Assembly: GCF_002897035.1 (NCBI RefSeq)
Contig: NZ_BAUX01000019.1
Location: 1 to 64,000 of the forward strand
Length of the DNA: 64,000 nucleotides
Direction of reading: 5' to 3'
Origin: Methylopila sp. Yamaguchi
GTDB lineage: Bacteria > Pseudomonadota > Alphaproteobacteria > Rhizobiales > Methylopilaceae
Shown: positions 9,390 through 18,370 of the stretch, one piece after another
How positions within the stretch are numbered: position 1 is the stretch's first letter
How the letters are laid out: each line of letters begins with the position of its first letter
Program-made: the position numbers and the translations under genes
Notes under the pieces: model-generated
Seen by the model: the letters and a program-made list of their open reading frames with translations, nothing else
Databases searched by the model: none
Told to the model about the DNA's origin: nothing

Positions 9390-10529
9390 TCACGCAACCC
9401 GTTCGTCGAGCGGGTGGGTGCGAAGTCGATGTGGGTCGTAGAAGGGCGTCCGGACGATGTGGGCTGGGAATTCGCCAAGCGATGACTTCACCGTGAGAGA
9501 CGTCCCGAGCGCCTTCAGCTCTGGCGTGACGTGGCTCAGCGCAATCGATTTCATCAGGTGCTTACTGTAGGTCGTACTGTTTACGATGCCCACTTCCGCG
9601 CCATCTTTGTAGATCTTCGCTCCGGGTTCGATTGCTTCGTGGGCGTCGATCTCCAGTCCGACCTGCGCGACCCGCTCGCTGCCCTTTTTTGCGGCAAGGG
9701 CGGCTTTGCCATGGAAGTCGGGCTTGTTCAGGTTCACGGTCCAGTCCGCGCCCACCTCCCATGGGGTGGTATCTCCCTGCGGCATGTCGAACGGGAAGAA
9801 CAGCAGTCCGCCCTCGACTCGCACGATGTCGAGGCACGACCACGACGCCGCACAGACGCCATGGGGTTTGCCCGCCTCCATGATTGCGTCCCAAAGAACC
9901 GGGGCGTCGGCCGCGGAGCAGAACACTTCGTAGCCGCGCTCGGCCGAATAGCCGCCGCGGGCGAGCGATACGGGCTTGCCGAACAGTTCGGTCCGGACGT
10001 GCTCGAAATACTTGAGCGTCTTGAGCTCGAACGGGGTATGCGGATCGAGGATCTCGAGCGCGAGCGGGCCCTGCAGCGAGAGGATGTGGACGTCGTCGTC
10101 CTTCTCCCAGCTCGCGTCCGATCCCTCGAAGAAGCCGTCGATGACCTCTTCCAGGGCGCCGCCGCCGTGGCTCAGCCGGTAGGCGTCCGGCCCGTCGCGG
10201 TAGACCAGCACGTCGTCGATCAGCGCTCCGTCCGCGTTGACGATGTTGGAGATCGCCGACTGGCCCGGCGCCAGCGCGTCGATGTCGGACGTCAGCATGT
10301 GGTTCAGCACCTTAACCGCGTCCGGCCCCGAGACGTTGATCATCCGCAGACCCGAGACGTCGAAGAGTCCGGCCTTGGAGCGGACGGTCGTCACCTCCTC
10401 ATAGGGGTCGGTCGCGTAGTTCTGGGGGATCGGCATGCCGTTCCAGTCGCTGTCGAGCGGCGAGCCTAGGTCGCGATGGCGGGAGAACAGCGCGTTCTTG
10501 CGCGGGAAGTCTTCAGCGGTGGTGGCCAT
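9390..10529 (-). CDS. GcvT/DmdA-type aminomethyltransferase of the dimethylamine demethylase set
   Basis: This 379-residue protein has the folate-binding fold of the glycine-cleavage T protein and DmdA: an N-terminal FDVSGLRMINVSGPDA segment, ALEEVIDGFFEG in the middle, and the C-terminal GcvT barrel with GAKIYKDGAEVG. It is the last gene of the HODM cluster. In known dimethylamine monooxygenase clusters (dmmDABC; HODM) a GcvT-like protein accompanies the heme subunit and is thought to capture the released formaldehyde on tetrahydrofolate, giving methylene-THF. That role is inferred here from context. A 114-base gap with GC-rich inverted repeats separates it from the heme subunit gene. DMSP demethylase is a less likely alternative. 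Confidence 0.85.
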   Translation of the reverse strand: MATTAEDFPRKNALFSRHRDLGSPLDSDWNGMPIPQNYATDPYEEVTTVRSKAGLFDVSGLRMINVSGPDAVKVLNHMLTSDIDALAPGQSAISNIVNADGALIDDVLVYRDGPDAYRLSHGGGALEEVIDGFFEGSDASWEKDDDVHILSLQGPLALEILDPHTPFELKTLKYFEHVRTELFGKPVSLARGGYSAERGYEVFCSAADAPVLWDAIMEAGKPHGVCAASWSCLDIVRVEGGLLFFPFDMPQGDTTPWEVGADWTVNLNKPDFHGKAALAAKKGSERVAQVGLEIDAHEAIEPGAKIYKDGAEVGIVNSTTYSKHLMKSIALSHVTPELKALGTSLTVKSSLGEFPAHIVRTPFYDPHRLRTHPLDERVA

Positions 10530-10643
10530 GGCGGCGGTTCCTTCCGGTAGATGACGAGGCTCGAGCGGCCCCTGGGGCGACCGGGCGGGCCGCCCGGGTC
10601 GAGAAGCCGGGTGTGATGGGCGCCGCGCGCGGCGCGGGGCGGG

Positions 10644-11684
10644 TCAGTCCGGGAAGAAGCCCGGCGAGGTCGGGGCGCCGTCGTCGTGGCGCGCGAGGTA
10701 GTCGACCGTCGTGTCGCGGAAGCGCGTCAGGCCCTTGTAGTCGACGAGCTCCGGCGGCAGGTCGCGCAGCACCCGGTGCAGGCGCCGACCCCATTTCGGG
10801 ATCGTCACCAGCTCCTCCATCTTGATGAGGTAGCAGCGGATCGAGAACACAATCGCGTTCGAACGCGGCAGCCGCCACAGCGCCTGCAGCTCCACCCGCA
10901 GATGGACCTTATTCCCGACGTTCTCCGGCGTGACCGTGGTCCGGTCGATGCCCCACTTGTGGTAGTTCTCGGGGCTGGTATCGAGCCGCGGATTGACGGT
11001 CATCGTCCAGTTCAGCCGGCGGACGGGCCGGCCCTGCTGCAGGTTGAGCAGGAACTTCAGCGCCCGGTCGAACACCCCCATGTCATGGGCCAGCGGCACC
11101 GGGCCGTGCCACTCCATGAAGTTCATGCCCATGTCGAAATCGAGCGACCAGTCCGCCTGCGTCGTGACGATGCCGGCGTCCATCCAGAGGTTGTCGTTGC
11201 GCTGGTCGAGCAGGCAGAAGTCGCCCTGGCACTGCCGGGTGACGTACTCCATCGGCGGGCAGGGCAGCGTGGCCGCGTCGCCGAAGGTGAAGGTCTGGTC
11301 GATCTCAAGCGGCCGGTTGATCCAATGCCAGCGGTCGCCGTCCCGGGTCAGCGTGAAGTGCTCGGGGTAGTGCTTCGCCATCGACTCCATCAGGAGTTCG
11401 ACGAGGTCCCATTCCGCCGTGATCATGTGCGGCAGCGACTGGCAGCGCAGCGGGTCCGCCTTCAGCACCAGCGCCCGATCGCGCATCTCCGAGACGTAGT
11501 GCTCGTCGATGTCGATGGGAAACTCGGTCGCCGACTTCGCCGGCCCCGGCATGTGCTGCTCGATGTTGACCGCGTACATGTACTGGTCCTTGTCGAACGG
11601 GAACGGAAAGCGACGGATCGCCTCCGGCGAGTTCGAAAAGGTGAAGTCGTCCCGGAACGTTTCGTTCTTGAACTGGATGGTCAT
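10644..11684 (-). CDS. heme-dependent oxidative N-demethylase, heme subunit (DUF3445; dimethylamine monooxygenase)
   Basis: The 346-residue protein matches the DUF3445/HODM alpha family, a PAS-like fold that binds heme and oxidises dimethylamine to methylamine and formaldehyde using oxygen. Family sequences include DIDEHYVSEMRDRALVLK and the WALWRLPRS-like helix around residue 275 (here ELQALWRLPRSNA). No signal peptide is present, so it acts in the cytoplasm. It sits between the reductase (49-base gap) and the GcvT-like gene, the arrangement expected for a multi-subunit enzyme. Literature lettering of the subunits varies, so no dmm letter is given. With gmaS and mgs/mgd nearby, its product methylamine can be used at once. 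Confidence 0.88.
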   Translation of the reverse strand: MTIQFKNETFRDDFTFSNSPEAIRRFPFPFDKDQYMYAVNIEQHMPGPAKSATEFPIDIDEHYVSEMRDRALVLKADPLRCQSLPHMITAEWDLVELLMESMAKHYPEHFTLTRDGDRWHWINRPLEIDQTFTFGDAATLPCPPMEYVTRQCQGDFCLLDQRNDNLWMDAGIVTTQADWSLDFDMGMNFMEWHGPVPLAHDMGVFDRALKFLLNLQQGRPVRRLNWTMTVNPRLDTSPENYHKWGIDRTTVTPENVGNKVHLRVELQALWRLPRSNAIVFSIRCYLIKMEELVTIPKWGRRLHRVLRDLPPELVDYKGLTRFRDTTVDYLARHDDGAPTSPGFFPD

Positions 11685-11733
11685 CGGGGGCCTCCGGCCT
11701 TCAGTTCGTGAGCATTCGCGACGCGCGCCATCG

Positions 11734-12696
11734 TCACAGGTCCAGCACCAGCTCGCGGCCCTTAAGCCGCGAGACGCAGGTCATGATCTTCGCGCCCGAC
11801 GCCTTCTCGTCGTCCGACAGGAAGTGGTCGTTATGAACGAGCTCCCCGTCGGCGGAGACGACCCTGGTCTCGCACTGGCCGCAGGCGCCGCCGCGACACA
11901 GGAAGGCTGCGTCGACGCCGGCCGCCTCGATCGCCTCGAGCAGGCTTTGGTCGGCGCGCACCTCGGTGGTGATCCCGGCCTTCGCGAGCCGCAGCGCGAA
12001 AGGCGAGCCGCCGGGAGGGGCGAGGAAGCGCTCGGCGTGAAGGTTCTCCTCCGGCCAGCCGGCCGCGCGGCCTCCGGCGAGGATCGCGTTGATCATGCCC
12101 TCGGGGCCGCAGACGTAGAGATGCGTGCCGAGCGGCTGGTTGGGGAGGATGCGGTCGACGGCGATCACCTCCTGGCAATCGTCGCGGTAGAGCCGGACCC
12201 TGTCTCCATGGCGTGCGACCAGCTCGTCAGCGAAGGCGCCGTGGGCGGAGTCGCGCATCGCGTAGTGGATCTCGTAAGCGACGCTCTGGCGCGCGAGCTC
12301 CTCCGCCATGGCGTAGATCGGCGTGACGCCGATGCCGCCCGCGATCAGCAGGTGCTTCCGGCCGGTCCGGTTCAGCGGGAACAGGTTCACCGGCATGGTG
12401 ATCGTCAGCTCGGACCCGACCGCGACCTGCTCGTGCATGAAGGCCGAACCGCCGCGCGATTGCTGGGTGCGCAGCACGCCGATGCGGTAGGTCGAGCCGT
12501 CGGGCGACCGGTCGATCAGGGAGTAGGGGTTCTTGATGCGGCGGTCGGCCGCGTCCATCGCGACGACGACATGCGCGCCGGCGGAGTAGAGGGGGAGGGG
12601 AGCGCCGTCGCGCGCGGCGAGGCTGAAGCGCTTTACCGTCGGCGTCGCCTGCTCGATCGCGACGACGCGCACGGGGATCTCGACGCCGCCGCTCAT
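11734..12696 (-). CDS. flavin/2Fe-2S reductase of the dimethylamine demethylase (phthalate-dioxygenase-reductase type)
   Basis: The 320-residue protein has a flavin-binding barrel (RIKNPYSLIDRS), a nucleotide-binding domain (LLIAGGIGVTPIYAMAEELA, YVCGPEGMI) and a C-terminal [2Fe-2S] ferredoxin domain with CRGGACGQCETRVV plus a later Cys. It should move electrons from NAD(P)H through flavin and the iron-sulfur cluster to the heme subunit. The ATG at 12696 overlaps the upstream stop as ATGA, which fixes the start; frames reaching further upstream run into the preceding gene. Confidence 0.9.
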   Translation of the reverse strand: MSGGVEIPVRVVAIEQATPTVKRFSLAARDGAPLPLYSAGAHVVVAMDAADRRIKNPYSLIDRSPDGSTYRIGVLRTQQSRGGSAFMHEQVAVGSELTITMPVNLFPLNRTGRKHLLIAGGIGVTPIYAMAEELARQSVAYEIHYAMRDSAHGAFADELVARHGDRVRLYRDDCQEVIAVDRILPNQPLGTHLYVCGPEGMINAILAGGRAAGWPEENLHAERFLAPPGGSPFALRLAKAGITTEVRADQSLLEAIEAAGVDAAFLCRGGACGQCETRVVSADGELVHNDHFLSDDEKASGAKIMTCVSRLKGRELVLDL

Positions 12697-13295
12697 GCGT
12701 AGAGCTCCTCGGCTGGCGGAATTTCGCCGGGGGTTTCGGCGTTCACGGACACGCCCTGAAAGGCGCCGAGCCGGCGCGAGAAGTGGTCGCGGACGAGCAG
12801 CTGAATGCCGCAGTGGCTGCAGACGACGGGGGATACGGTCACGTTCTCCGTCATTCCCTTGCAATGGACGCACTGCACTCGGCGGGCGAGCGAGCCGCGG
12901 TGTTCGGTCCGGATCGACGCCTGGTCGACCCCGTGAGCCATCCCGGCCGCCACCACCGAGCCGATGAAGCCCTCGACGCCCGCCGCGTAGAGCCGCGTTC
13001 CCATGGTGGCGGTCGCCAGGATGACGTTGAGGCGGGTGATCAGCGTCGCCTGCGACGGCATGACGAAGAGGTCGTCGAGACCGAGCGCAGCAAGCTTGGC
13101 CGCGTGATCCTCGCCGGCGGAGCCGCCGGGCGCATAGAGCACGGTCGCGCGGGCGGTGGCTTCGGCGCGGCCGGCGAAGGCCGCGAGCACCGCAAGGGCT
13201 CCTTCGCCCTCCGCCGCCACGAGATGTCGCCGCGCCGCGTCGTCGACCTTCAGGCCTCCGTAGACCGGACGGCTCTTGATGTTGGAAACCAGCAT
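12693..13295 (-). CDS. small zinc-ribbon subunit of dimethylamine monooxygenase (DmmA-family)
   Basis: This 200-residue protein has an N-terminal alpha/beta part with NAD-like character (LFVMPSQATLITRLNV) and a C-terminal zinc-ribbon-like segment with Cys142, Cys145, Cys159 and Cys162 (CVHC ... CSHC). Short proteins of this kind accompany the DUF3445 heme subunit in dimethylamine monooxygenase clusters and are named DmmA-family in some databases. The role, perhaps assembly or electron transfer, is not established from the sequence. It is the first gene of the set 13295 to 9390 and overlaps the reductase start. Confidence 0.75.
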   Translation of the reverse strand: MLVSNIKSRPVYGGLKVDDAARRHLVAAEGEGALAVLAAFAGRAEATARATVLYAPGGSAGEDHAAKLAALGLDDLFVMPSQATLITRLNVILATATMGTRLYAAGVEGFIGSVVAAGMAHGVDQASIRTEHRGSLARRVQCVHCKGMTENVTVSPVVCSHCGIQLLVRDHFSRRLGAFQGVSVNAETPGEIPPAEELYA

Positions 13296-13358
13296 GTCTT
13301 CGGAACCAGCGTCGAGAGATCTTCAGGACGGACCGCGGACGTGTCCGCGTCCGGCGAG

Positions 13359-13395
13359 GCCCGAGCCCGGAGCGATGTCCCCCCCGGGCTCGGGC
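13359..13395. other. strong GC hairpin between permease and demethylase genes
   Basis: GCCCGAGCCCGG at 13359-13370 pairs perfectly with CCGGGCTCGGGC at 13384-13395. On the minus strand it lies between the stop of the APC permease (13403) and the first demethylase gene (13295). No U-tract follows, so it may be a processing or pausing element, or an attenuator, instead of a full terminator. Confidence 0.4.
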
Positions 13396-13402
13396 GAGCG
13401 CG

Positions 13403-15028
13403 TCAGAACTGGAAGACCGCGTTCGCGATCAGCACGGTCGCGACGCCCGCCAGCAGCGTGATGTACGGCAGCATGCCCGCCTTCTTGGGCATCTTGGCGC
13501 CGACCTCCCCGCCGACCTGCAGGTCCTCGAGCATCTTCGCCGGGAACTTGCCCTTGTCCTGCACGTAGTGCCGGAAGAAGAACACCGGGATGATGAGCGC
13601 CGCCGTGATCAGGCCGGCCCAGAGCGCGTACGGGTTCCACACCTTGGCGCCCGCGCCCATGAAGACGGCGTTGACGAAGGCGAACACGGCGCCGAGAGCG
13701 ATGATGAAGGTCGGCGCCTTGTAGGGCCGCGGGATGTGGCCGCTGTCGATGCGGTGGATCCAGCCGGAGTTCAGGTTCAGGAAGTTGAAGATGATGTAGC
13801 CGCAATTCGACACCGCCAGGATGAAGAAGAACGAGGTGGCGTCGGCGCAGGCGATCGCGAGCAGGACCAGGTTGAAGACGAGGTCGGTCCACATGGCGTT
13901 GGTCGGGGCGCCGTGGTGGTTCACGTAGGAAAGATACTTCGGCAGCCAGCCGTCGACGGAGCCCTGGTAGAGCGTGCGCGACGAGCCCGCCATCGCGGTC
14001 ATCAGGCAGAGCATCAGCGCGAGGATCATGAGCATGACCAGCGCGTTCTCGATGATCGGGCCGCCGCCGACCATGTGCGCGAGCGCGGCCGCCACGCCCG
14101 AGCCGTCGACGATCGGTGTCTCGAGCATGCCGGTGAGGCCGAGTTCGCTCTGGAAGGTGAACGGCACGATCACGAACACGGCGATGCAGAGCAGGCCGGA
14201 GAAGAAGATCGCCTTGAACGTGTCGCGGGCGGGATCCTTGAACTCGCTCGTGTAGCAGATCGCGGTCTCGAAGCCGTAGGTCGACCAGGCGGCGATGAAC
14301 ATGCCGCCGAGCACCAGCGTCCAGCCCGGGATGTTCCACGCGCCCGGCTCCGGCTTGTAGGCTTCCGCGAGCGGCACGAAGGGCTGGAAGTTCGACCAGT
14401 TCACGCCGTGCTGCAGCAGCGGCGCGACGCCGACGATGACGAGCGGCACGATCACCAGAACGCCGACGACCTTTTGCACCCGAGCGGTGCCCAGGATGCC
14501 CCGGTGCTGCACGGCGAAGGTCCCGAGCATCAGCGCCGCGCCGATGAAGAAGGCCGAGTTCAGCGAGAAGGACACCGGGCCGAGCGAGCCCGACACCAGC
14601 GTCCAGGTGCGGATCGACGAGGCGGCGTCAGGCGCGATGGCGGTCAGGATGTAGCCCGCGGCGATCGAGCAGCCGAGCGACAGCACCGGCGACCACGCGA
14701 ACCAGTTGCACCACACCGACAGCGGGGCGATCGGCTTGGCGTAGCGCACCCAGGCGGCCGCGCCGTAGATCGAGGCGCCGCCGGACTTGTTCGGGAACAG
14801 GCCCGCGATCTCCGCGTATACGAAGGACTGCAGGAAGCCCATCATCATGGACGCCGCCCAGATGGCGAAAGCGGGCGTGCCGGTGGTGCCGGCGATGCCG
14901 CCGATCGAGAACAGCACGAGCGGCGGCACGCCGCTCGCCACCCAGAAGGCGCCTGTCCATGAGATGTGGCGTTTAAGTTGGTGCGTGTCGTTGGCTGAGA
15001 CCGGCGTGTCGGCCGTTGCGATGCTCAT
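13403..15028 (-). CDS. APC-family amine/amino-acid permease
   Basis: The 541-residue protein has a short cytoplasmic N-terminus and about 12-14 hydrophobic helices, starting with FWVASGVPPLVLFSIGGIAG and followed by the GGASIYGAAAW segment typical of APC transporters. It is 107 bases upstream of the demethylase genes on the same strand and could be co-transcribed with them, so uptake of dimethylamine, methylamine or a glutamyl derivative is a reasonable guess. GGAAGAG precedes the ATG. About 290 bases upstream lies one of the TTCYY-N3-RRGAA palindromes. The substrate cannot be read from sequence. Confidence 0.82.
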   Translation of the reverse strand: MSIATADTPVSANDTHQLKRHISWTGAFWVASGVPPLVLFSIGGIAGTTGTPAFAIWAASMMMGFLQSFVYAEIAGLFPNKSGGASIYGAAAWVRYAKPIAPLSVWCNWFAWSPVLSLGCSIAAGYILTAIAPDAASSIRTWTLVSGSLGPVSFSLNSAFFIGAALMLGTFAVQHRGILGTARVQKVVGVLVIVPLVIVGVAPLLQHGVNWSNFQPFVPLAEAYKPEPGAWNIPGWTLVLGGMFIAAWSTYGFETAICYTSEFKDPARDTFKAIFFSGLLCIAVFVIVPFTFQSELGLTGMLETPIVDGSGVAAALAHMVGGGPIIENALVMLMILALMLCLMTAMAGSSRTLYQGSVDGWLPKYLSYVNHHGAPTNAMWTDLVFNLVLLAIACADATSFFFILAVSNCGYIIFNFLNLNSGWIHRIDSGHIPRPYKAPTFIIALGAVFAFVNAVFMGAGAKVWNPYALWAGLITAALIIPVFFFRHYVQDKGKFPAKMLEDLQVGGEVGAKMPKKAGMLPYITLLAGVATVLIANAVFQF

Positions 15029-15307
15029 TGCTCTTCCCCGTTCCAGAAACCGCGCGGCCGGACGGCCGGACGTTCAGGCGCGCTCCGCGGCGGCCGTCGG
15101 CGGGAGCGTTCCCGGCGCGGCGATGCGTTCTCGTGGAGTTGGCCGATGAGGTCGCGGGGCGGGCGCCGGAGCGAAGCGCCCCGGCGTCGTGCGTCGTGCG
15201 GCTGGCGTGCCAGACAGCGAACATCGAAGGTCCCTTCGTCCTCGCGGACGTCCTTCGCGCGGCGTCGCGCGACCTCGCCGGGGATCATGCAGGTCTGCGC
15301 ATCGTTG

Positions 15308-15649
15308 TCAAAAGTTTTTCCCATGAGGAAAAATTAGGCGGGAGCGTCTCGCCGCAGGCAGGACGCGAGCGCTCTGTCGGGCGCGCTCGAAATCCAGCCG
15401 CGCGGCGCGATAGACGTCGGGCAGCGACAGCGCCCAGACGAAGAACCCGCCCGCATGACGGCCGATGATCGAGGCGTCGGGGGCGGCGAACCGCGCCGTC
15501 AGCCATCCGAGCAGGATCGTGAACAGCGCGAATCCGAGACCGCGCGCAGCCCTGCCGATGAGGACATGTCCGAAGCCCGGCAGCAGCGCGCCGACGATAA
15601 GAACGAGGCGGGGATCACGCGGCGCGGACGTCGAGGCGGTCGCTTTCAT
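15308..15649 (-). CDS. small membrane protein of unknown function
   Basis: The 113-residue protein has two or three hydrophobic segments: LVLIVGALLPGFGHVLIGRA, FALFTILLGWLTARF and a shorter FFVWALSLPDV. The PGFGHxxIGR pattern recalls small TM2-like proteins, but I cannot assign a family. Its start overlaps the end of the 239-residue gene by 35 bases, so it is the last gene of the unit 18663 to 15308. Its final codons cover the palindrome at 15315-15333. Function unknown; context suggests a role with the amine permeases. Confidence 0.6.
   Translation of the reverse strand: MKATASTSAPRDPRLVLIVGALLPGFGHVLIGRAARGLGFALFTILLGWLTARFAAPDASIIGRHAGGFFVWALSLPDVYRAARLDFERARQSARVLPAARRSRLIFPHGKNF
15315..15333. 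promoter_or_regulatory. candidate operator TTCYY-N3-RRGAA upstream of the APC permease
   Basis: TTTTTCCcatgaGGAAAAA is a perfect palindrome with 7-base arms. Its core TTCCCATGAGGAA fits the same pattern as sites in front of the XRE-cupin gene, mgsA and the small-membrane-protein unit. It lies 287 bases before the APC permease ATG and inside the last codons of the 113-residue gene. Confidence 0.45.
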
Positions 15650-16334
15650 GAGCGTCTCTCGTTGCTGGCGCCAAAGCGGCGGCGATTTGTAGGGCGAGGT
15701 CGAGGGCGGCGGCCGCGTCGTGGCGCGTCACGCTCGCCTTCGGGAAGCGCATGTCGCGGAACAGCAGGTACGCGCCCCGGCTCCCCTGCGCCGCCTGCCG
15801 GACGACCCGCACGCCTCGAGGGGTGACGAGGATGGATTTCAGCCGCGGATCCGCGAGCGGCGCCGCGAGGCGGTCGGTCAGCGCGGCGAGCAGGGCGCCG
15901 GCGTCGGCCGAGCCGCAGATGCGGGTGTCCTGCGGCCAGCCTTCAGGCGGCGCCCAGCGGCGGGGCAGGGCCAAGCCCGCCGAGAAGAACTCGGCGCCGG
16001 TCGGCCGGCGGACGAGGTCGAGCGTCGCGGAGGTCGCGAGGTCCGCCCGGACGGTCGCCGCGAGCCAGAGCTGCGGCAGGCGGCGGAAGGCGAGCTGCTC
16101 GGCGAAAACCCGCAACGCCGCCTTGCCGCCGCCGTAGCGCCCCCGCAGCACGGGGTCCCCTGAGCGATCGATCGAGCGGACGCAGCCGTCGAGCAGATTG
16201 GCGCAGGCGTCGAGGCGCCCCGCGCGACGGAGGGCTTCGGCGCGTCCCGCCCGGCGAAGGGCGACCGCGGCGAAGAGCACGACGCCCAAGACCACGACGC
16301 TCAAGGCCAGCGCGAGGAGCGTGGCGCTCGCCAT
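15615..16334 (-). CDS. membrane-anchored protein of unknown function
   Basis: From the ATG at 16334 this is a 239-residue protein with one N-terminal membrane helix (LLALALSVVVLGVVLFAAVA) followed by a basic stop-transfer segment and a soluble part rich in Arg and Ala, for which I recognise no domain. The soluble part contains three Cys and a VTPRGVRVVRQAA segment. An upstream in-frame start exists but would overlap the permease gene. It is 4 bases after the ethanolamine-type permease gene and overlaps the following small membrane protein gene, so it belongs to that operon. Confidence 0.6.
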   Translation of the reverse strand: MASATLLALALSVVVLGVVLFAAVALRRAGRAEALRRAGRLDACANLLDGCVRSIDRSGDPVLRGRYGGGKAALRVFAEQLAFRRLPQLWLAATVRADLATSATLDLVRRPTGAEFFSAGLALPRRWAPPEGWPQDTRICGSADAGALLAALTDRLAAPLADPRLKSILVTPRGVRVVRQAAQGSRGAYLLFRDMRFPKASVTRHDAAAALDLALQIAAALAPATRDAHESDRLDVRAA

Positions 16335-16338
16335 GGAC

Positions 16339-17766
16339 TCAGTACCCCCTCGGCTTAGGCCAGGCCATGGTGAACTGGTCGCCGCGCCGGACATACTTGT
16401 AGCGGTGCAGGACGAACCAGGCGGAGGCGGCGATGTAGAACGCCATCATCGCAAGCAACTGCGTGCCGTAGCCGAGGAAGACCGCGGCGTAGGTGACCGA
16501 GCAGAGCAGCAGAAGCAGCACGGCGGGCAGCGGATGCAGCGGGTGCACGAAGCCGCGGGGAATGGAGCCAAGCGGCCACTTGCGGCGGAACATCACGATG
16601 CTGAGCGCCATGGTGGTGTAGCCGAGCAGGCCGGACAGGATCGAGAAGGTGATCGTCTGGTCGAGCGGCGTCGAGATGGCGAAGAGGATCGCGATCGGGG
16701 CGAAGAACACGATCGCGCGGTAGGGGGTGCGGTAGGTCGGATGGACCGCCCCGAACCAGACCGGCATGTAGCGGTCGCGGCCCATGGCGAACCACGCGCG
16801 GGAGGCGTCGTTCACGCAGCCGTTGGCGGAGGCGACGGTCGCGAAAAGCGTTCCGAAGAACAGGAAGATCTCGAGCGGCGCGCTGCCGGTGAGGCGGGCC
16901 GCGTCATAGAGCGGCGTCACCGCCTGGCCGAGGTACTCCCAGGGCATCAGGCCCGTGCCGACGTACCAGGTGAGCGTCGCCGCGATCAGCAGCGTCATGA
17001 TGCCGGTGAGCGTGCCGAGCGGCAGCGCGCGGGCCGGCGAACGCACCTCTTCGGCGGCCTGCGTGGTGCCCTCGATGCCGAGGTAGAACCACAGCCCGAA
17101 GTGCATCGCCGCGAGGATGCCGAGGCCGCCGTAGGGCAGGCCGGTCAGCAGCTCGCCGTGCTTCAGGGTTTCGCCGGGCGCCCAAGGCTGGGCGTAGACG
17201 AACAAGGTCACGATGGCGGCGAAGGCGATGGCGGTGATGACGAGGTTCAGCGTCAGCGTCGCCAGCACGCCGCGGTAGTTCAGCCACGACAGGAAGACGA
17301 TCGTCAGCACCATGAAGGCGCGTTTGTCGACGTCGCCGACGAGGCCCATGTTGTGGGAGAAGGCCTCGATCAGGTCGCCGGTGACGATCGCGTTCGAGAC
17401 CTCGAGCATGGTGTAGGCCATGACGAGGTAGAGGCCGACGTTGAACGCGGCGAGCGGGCCGATGATGTGCTTGGCCTGGGCGTATTGGCCGCCCGCGGCC
17501 GCGACCGTCGAGGTGATCTCGCTGTCGATCATCGCGACGCAGGTGTAGAGGATGCCCGCAAGCCAGCAGGCGGTGAGCGCCGCGATCGCGCCGCCTTTGC
17601 CGACCGCGAAGTTCCAGCCCATGAACTCGCCGACGAGCACGATGCCGACGCCAAGCCCCCAGACGTGGGCGGGGCCGAGCACGCGCTTGAGGGCGACGCG
17701 GCGTGGCGCGGGCGCGGCGGGCGCGCCGGCGACGGCGCCTGCGATCGGGTGGCTGATGTCGGTCAT
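16339..17766 (-). CDS. ethanolamine permease-like APC transporter
   Basis: The 475-residue protein has about 12 membrane helices and family features of the ethanolamine permease branch of the APC superfamily: GLGVGIVLVGEFMGWNFAVG in helix 1, GGQYAQAKHIIGP, and LWFYLGIEGTTQAAEEVRSP. Ethanolamine permeases carry small primary amines, so methylamine, dimethylamine or gamma-glutamylmethylamide are plausible cargoes here. The gene begins exactly at the end of the 56-residue gene and is embedded in a unit with four unknown membrane proteins. Confidence 0.82.
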   Translation of the reverse strand: MTDISHPIAGAVAGAPAAPAPRRVALKRVLGPAHVWGLGVGIVLVGEFMGWNFAVGKGGAIAALTACWLAGILYTCVAMIDSEITSTVAAAGGQYAQAKHIIGPLAAFNVGLYLVMAYTMLEVSNAIVTGDLIEAFSHNMGLVGDVDKRAFMVLTIVFLSWLNYRGVLATLTLNLVITAIAFAAIVTLFVYAQPWAPGETLKHGELLTGLPYGGLGILAAMHFGLWFYLGIEGTTQAAEEVRSPARALPLGTLTGIMTLLIAATLTWYVGTGLMPWEYLGQAVTPLYDAARLTGSAPLEIFLFFGTLFATVASANGCVNDASRAWFAMGRDRYMPVWFGAVHPTYRTPYRAIVFFAPIAILFAISTPLDQTITFSILSGLLGYTTMALSIVMFRRKWPLGSIPRGFVHPLHPLPAVLLLLLCSVTYAAVFLGYGTQLLAMMAFYIAASAWFVLHRYKYVRRGDQFTMAWPKPRGY

Positions 17767-17936
17767 CAGGTCCTCGCCGCCGTTTCCGCCATCTCGGCGT
17801 CGATGATGTCGCCCTCCGCGGAGGAGGTGAGGTAGTCCTCGCTGTAGGACCGGTTCGTCTTGAACATGTCCCAGGCCATCCAGAGCGCGAGGACGGCCGA
17901 GACCGCCCAGGCGCCGAGGTTCAGGATCGTCAGCAT
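17766..17936 (-). CDS. 56-residue membrane protein
   Basis: The peptide has one membrane helix (LNLGAWAVSAVLALWMAWDMF) and an acidic C-terminal tail (SAEGDIIDAEMAE). GGAG lies 7 bases before the ATG at 17936; another ATG at 17948 would add four residues but has no SD. The stop codon touches the start of the permease gene, so it may be a small accessory subunit of that transporter. No family recognised. Confidence 0.6.
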   Translation of the reverse strand: MLTILNLGAWAVSAVLALWMAWDMFKTNRSYSEDYLTSSAEGDIIDAEMAETAART

Positions 17937-17971
17937 CCGGCGCTCCATCGATTCGGAGGAGGAAAGGCGGT

Positions 17972-18370
17972 TCAGGCGGACGGACGCTCGCCGTCGTCGA
18001 AGCGCTCCGCGATCACCTCGCGGTACTCCCTGTCGGACCAGCGCAGCATCGCGACGAAATAGACGACGATCACCAGCGCGGTGACGGCGAAAGCCATCCA
18101 GGAGACGCTGTAGTCGAACCGCGCGCCGATGATTGCGGCGGCGCTTTCGGGCGTGAAGCCAAGCTTCTCCCACTGCGCGGCCATGGTCGGGTTCTGCTTG
18201 AGCGTCTCCCAGCTTGGATTGTCGTAGGCGGTGGTCGTTGAGCCGCCGCCGGCGAGGCCGAGCAGCAGCGGCAGGTAGAGGGTGACGACGACGAGGCCGA
18301 GCATCAGCACCGCGTCGACGATCTGACCGAACACCGACTGCTTCGGCGGCTCGTAGGGGCGCCGGCTCAT
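17972..18370 (-). CDS. 132-residue membrane protein of unknown function
   Basis: Two membrane helices are visible: AVLMLGLVVVTLYLPLLLGL near the N-terminus and VSWMAFAVTALVIVVYFVAM near the C-terminus. Between them is a polar loop of about 60 residues with NPSWETLKQNPTMAAQWEKL, probably periplasmic. The start ATG at 18370 overlaps the stop of the 98-residue gene as ATGA. Unknown family; in the same operon as the ethanolamine-type permease. Confidence 0.65.
   Translation of the reverse strand: MSRRPYEPPKQSVFGQIVDAVLMLGLVVVTLYLPLLLGLAGGGSTTTAYDNPSWETLKQNPTMAAQWEKLGFTPESAAAIIGARFDYSVSWMAFAVTALVIVVYFVAMLRWSDREYREVIAERFDDGERPSA

Noticed and set aside
9390-10529. DMSP demethylase (dmdA)
   Set aside because: It belongs to the GcvT/DmdA superfamily, but it lies in the HODM gene set and no DMSP-related gene is nearby.
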